DNA of 64,000 bases from positions 31,526 to 95,525 of the forward strand of contig JAQTLE010000005.1 of NCBI GenBank assembly GCA_028715055.1. The letters are read 5' to 3'. The notes below the pieces were generated by a model, which made no database searches, was not told the DNA's origin, and saw only the letters and a program-made list of their open reading frames with translations. Shown here piece after piece: positions 62,874 through 64,000 of the stretch. Source of the DNA: Sulfurovaceae bacterium. GTDB lineage: Bacteria; Campylobacterota; Campylobacteria; Campylobacterales; Sulfurovaceae. Position numbers and translations under genes: made by a program. Each line of letters starts with the position of its first letter. Positions within the stretch are counted from its first letter, which is position 1.

Positions 62874-62985
62874 GGAAAGTAGATTATAATAAAAACAATT
62901 TTAGAAATATAAGTTTTTTTTCTAATAATTTAACACAGATTTAACACTTTACAGATATAATATTTACGAATAATGCGGGGATGAA

Positions 62986-64000
62986 ATGAATATACTTATT
63001 ACGGGTGGAGCAGGGTACATCGGGAGTCATGTAGCCAAACAGCTTCTTGAAAATACAAAGCACAATGTTATTATATTAGATAATCTCTCAACCGGGAGCA
63101 AAAAAACACTTGCTACTTTGAAATCTATCAGAAAGTTTAAATTCATCAAACTGGATCTTAAAAAATTCAAAAAAGTAAATGAAGTTTTAGAAAAACATAA
63201 GATAGATACCATTATCCATTTTGCAGCCAGCATAGTAGTGCCCGAATCAGTAGAAAATCCACTAAAATACTATATGAATAACACCGTAAATACAACCAAT
63301 CTCATTAAGTGTGCCACTGAGAATGGAGTCAAAAGATTTATCTTCAGCTCCACAGCAGCTGTTTATGGCGAACCTGCATCTATCCCGCCGCATGGCATAG
63401 ATGAGAACTATCCGACCAACCCTATCAATCCTTACGGCATGAGCAAACTCATGAGTGAACGAGTTTTGATAGATACCGCCGCAGTAAATGAGGATTTCAA
63501 ATTCATCATCTTTAGATATTTCAATGTAGCAGGAGCAGATATCCATTACGAGAATGATACATTATCTCCTCGCATAGGGCAGAGCTTTCCAAATGCTACG
63601 CATCTCATCAAGATAGCATCTGAATGTGCCGTGGGCAAACGAGCCAAAATGTCGATATTTGGCGAAAATTTCGCTACGCATGACGGTAGTGGAGTGAGAG
63701 ATTATATACATGTGGATGATCTAGCAGATGCTCATATCAAAGCGATAGATTATTTGGATACCAATCCTAGCGATATATTCAATCTCGGATATGGCAAAGG
63801 CTTTTCGGTCAAAGAAGTCATAGCAACCATGCAGCAAGTTACTAAGGTTGATTTTGAGGTAGATACGGCAAGTCGCAGAGCAGGTGATCCGGCAATTCTT
63901 ATCGCAAATAATGCCAAGATCATATCAAAGATGAACTGGACTCCGAAATATAATGATCTAGCTTTGATATGCCAAAGTGCTTATGAGTGGGAGAAAAGAG
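62986..64000 (+). CDS. galE: UDP-glucose 4-epimerase (3' end outside window)
   Basis: 338 codons from an ATG at 62986 with no stop before base 64000. The family is about 330-345 residues, so only the end is missing. It interconverts UDP-glucose and UDP-galactose (or GlcNAc forms). NAD site: ILITGGAGYIGSHVAKQLL (~3-21). FAASIVVPESVENPLKYY follows, then the catalytic Ser in FSSTAAVYGEP and the YxxxK of NPYGMSKLMSERVL (~149-153). Further parts are RYFNVAGAD and GSGVRDYIHVDDLADAH. A TATAAT lies ~30 bases upstream. It belongs to the polysaccharide locus. Confidence 0.94.
   Translation, partial: MNILITGGAGYIGSHVAKQLLENTKHNVIILDNLSTGSKKTLATLKSIRKFKFIKLDLKKFKKVNEVLEKHKIDTIIHFAASIVVPESVENPLKYYMNNTVNTTNLIKCATENGVKRFIFSSTAAVYGEPASIPPHGIDENYPTNPINPYGMSKLMSERVLIDTAAVNEDFKFIIFRYFNVAGADIHYENDTLSPRIGQSFPNATHLIKIASECAVGKRAKMSIFGENFATHDGSGVRDYIHVDDLADAHIKAIDYLDTNPSDIFNLGYGKGFSVKEVIATMQQVTKVDFEVDTASRRAGDPAILIANNAKIISKMNWTPKYNDLALICQSAYEWEKR

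Noticed and set aside
62741..62944. 67-codon plus-strand frame before galE
   Set aside because: Composed of repeat sequence; no ribosome site that fits and no recognisable protein features.

Overview
The window is one AT-rich chromosomal stretch from a member of the Campylobacterota (formerly Epsilonproteobacteria), probably a free-living Sulfurimonas-like organism. The main reasons are the gene order uvrC - guaA - hemD - purD - RDD protein - lptD - pnp, a desulforubrerythrin with three metal domains, an ATP synthase c subunit made with a leader-like N-terminus and encoded alone, and frequent AAGGA-type ribosome sites. The genus cannot be fixed from the sequence alone. No rRNA, prophage, IS transposase or CRISPR array was seen.

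Layout. 1-3.3 kb (minus strand): a partial hypothetical gene, uvrC and a DUF721-like gene. 3.1-7.2 kb: a tiny LptM-like lipoprotein abutting nadB, a DUF4395 membrane protein and guaA. 7.2-8.6 kb: repeat-rich spacer and a tandem pair of Tyr/His-rich lipoproteins. 8.8-14.6 kb: htpG, an LpxH-like phosphoesterase, a patatin phospholipase, a haem-binding protein, a CDF metal transporter and hemD. 14.6-21.6 kb: a probable 6S RNA, purD, an RDD protein, lptD, a mini J-domain protein, pnp and atpE. 21.6-26.7 kb: tRNA-Leu, HU, DUF5718, acylphosphatase, desulforubrerythrin, a ferritin-like protein, dnaJ, a Dabb protein and recR. 26.8-30.9 kb: an accessory pair, a small lipoprotein followed by a 1089-residue RTX protein carrying a glucosaminidase domain. 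30.9-36 kb: a DHH phosphoesterase with an Rrf2 regulator, rpsO, and grpE-dnaK separated by a 75-bp tandem repeat. 36-45.3 kb: chorismate mutase, small proteins, a DUF255 thioredoxin-like protein, dsbD, a CvfB-like protein, a secreted nuclease-like protein, hemJ and DUF2231. 45.3-51 kb (minus): a tight operon glmU - coaBC - uppS - prepilin peptidase - LptF/G - truA. 51-55.6 kb (minus): a MarR-controlled EmrAB/NodT tripartite efflux operon. 55.7-57.4 kb: trmA and a GIY-YIG nuclease gene inside palindromic repeats. 57.5-64 kb: start of an exopolysaccharide/capsule locus (Wza, Wzc-type kinase, CpsB-type phosphatase, sugar-phosphate transferase, partial galE).

Functional themes are envelope biogenesis (lptD, LptF/G, LpxH-like, uppS, glmU, polysaccharide export), chaperones (htpG, dnaJ, grpE, dnaK, mini-J), oxygen and iron defence (desulforubrerythrin, ferritin-like, Rrf2) and haem synthesis (hemD, hemJ).

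The most unusual parts are: (a) the RTX-glucosaminidase/lipoprotein pair, which looks like an antibacterial effector and its immunity protein; (b) the GIY-YIG gene framed by inverted copies of palindromic repeats, which suggests a nuclease-associated repeat family; (c) a pair of ~110-bp MITE-like elements with terminal inverted repeats 33 kb apart; (d) the three-copy 75-bp tandem array between grpE and dnaK; and (e) a HAIR-like operator overlapping the grpE promoter. All functional statements come from reading motifs by eye; no database search was run.
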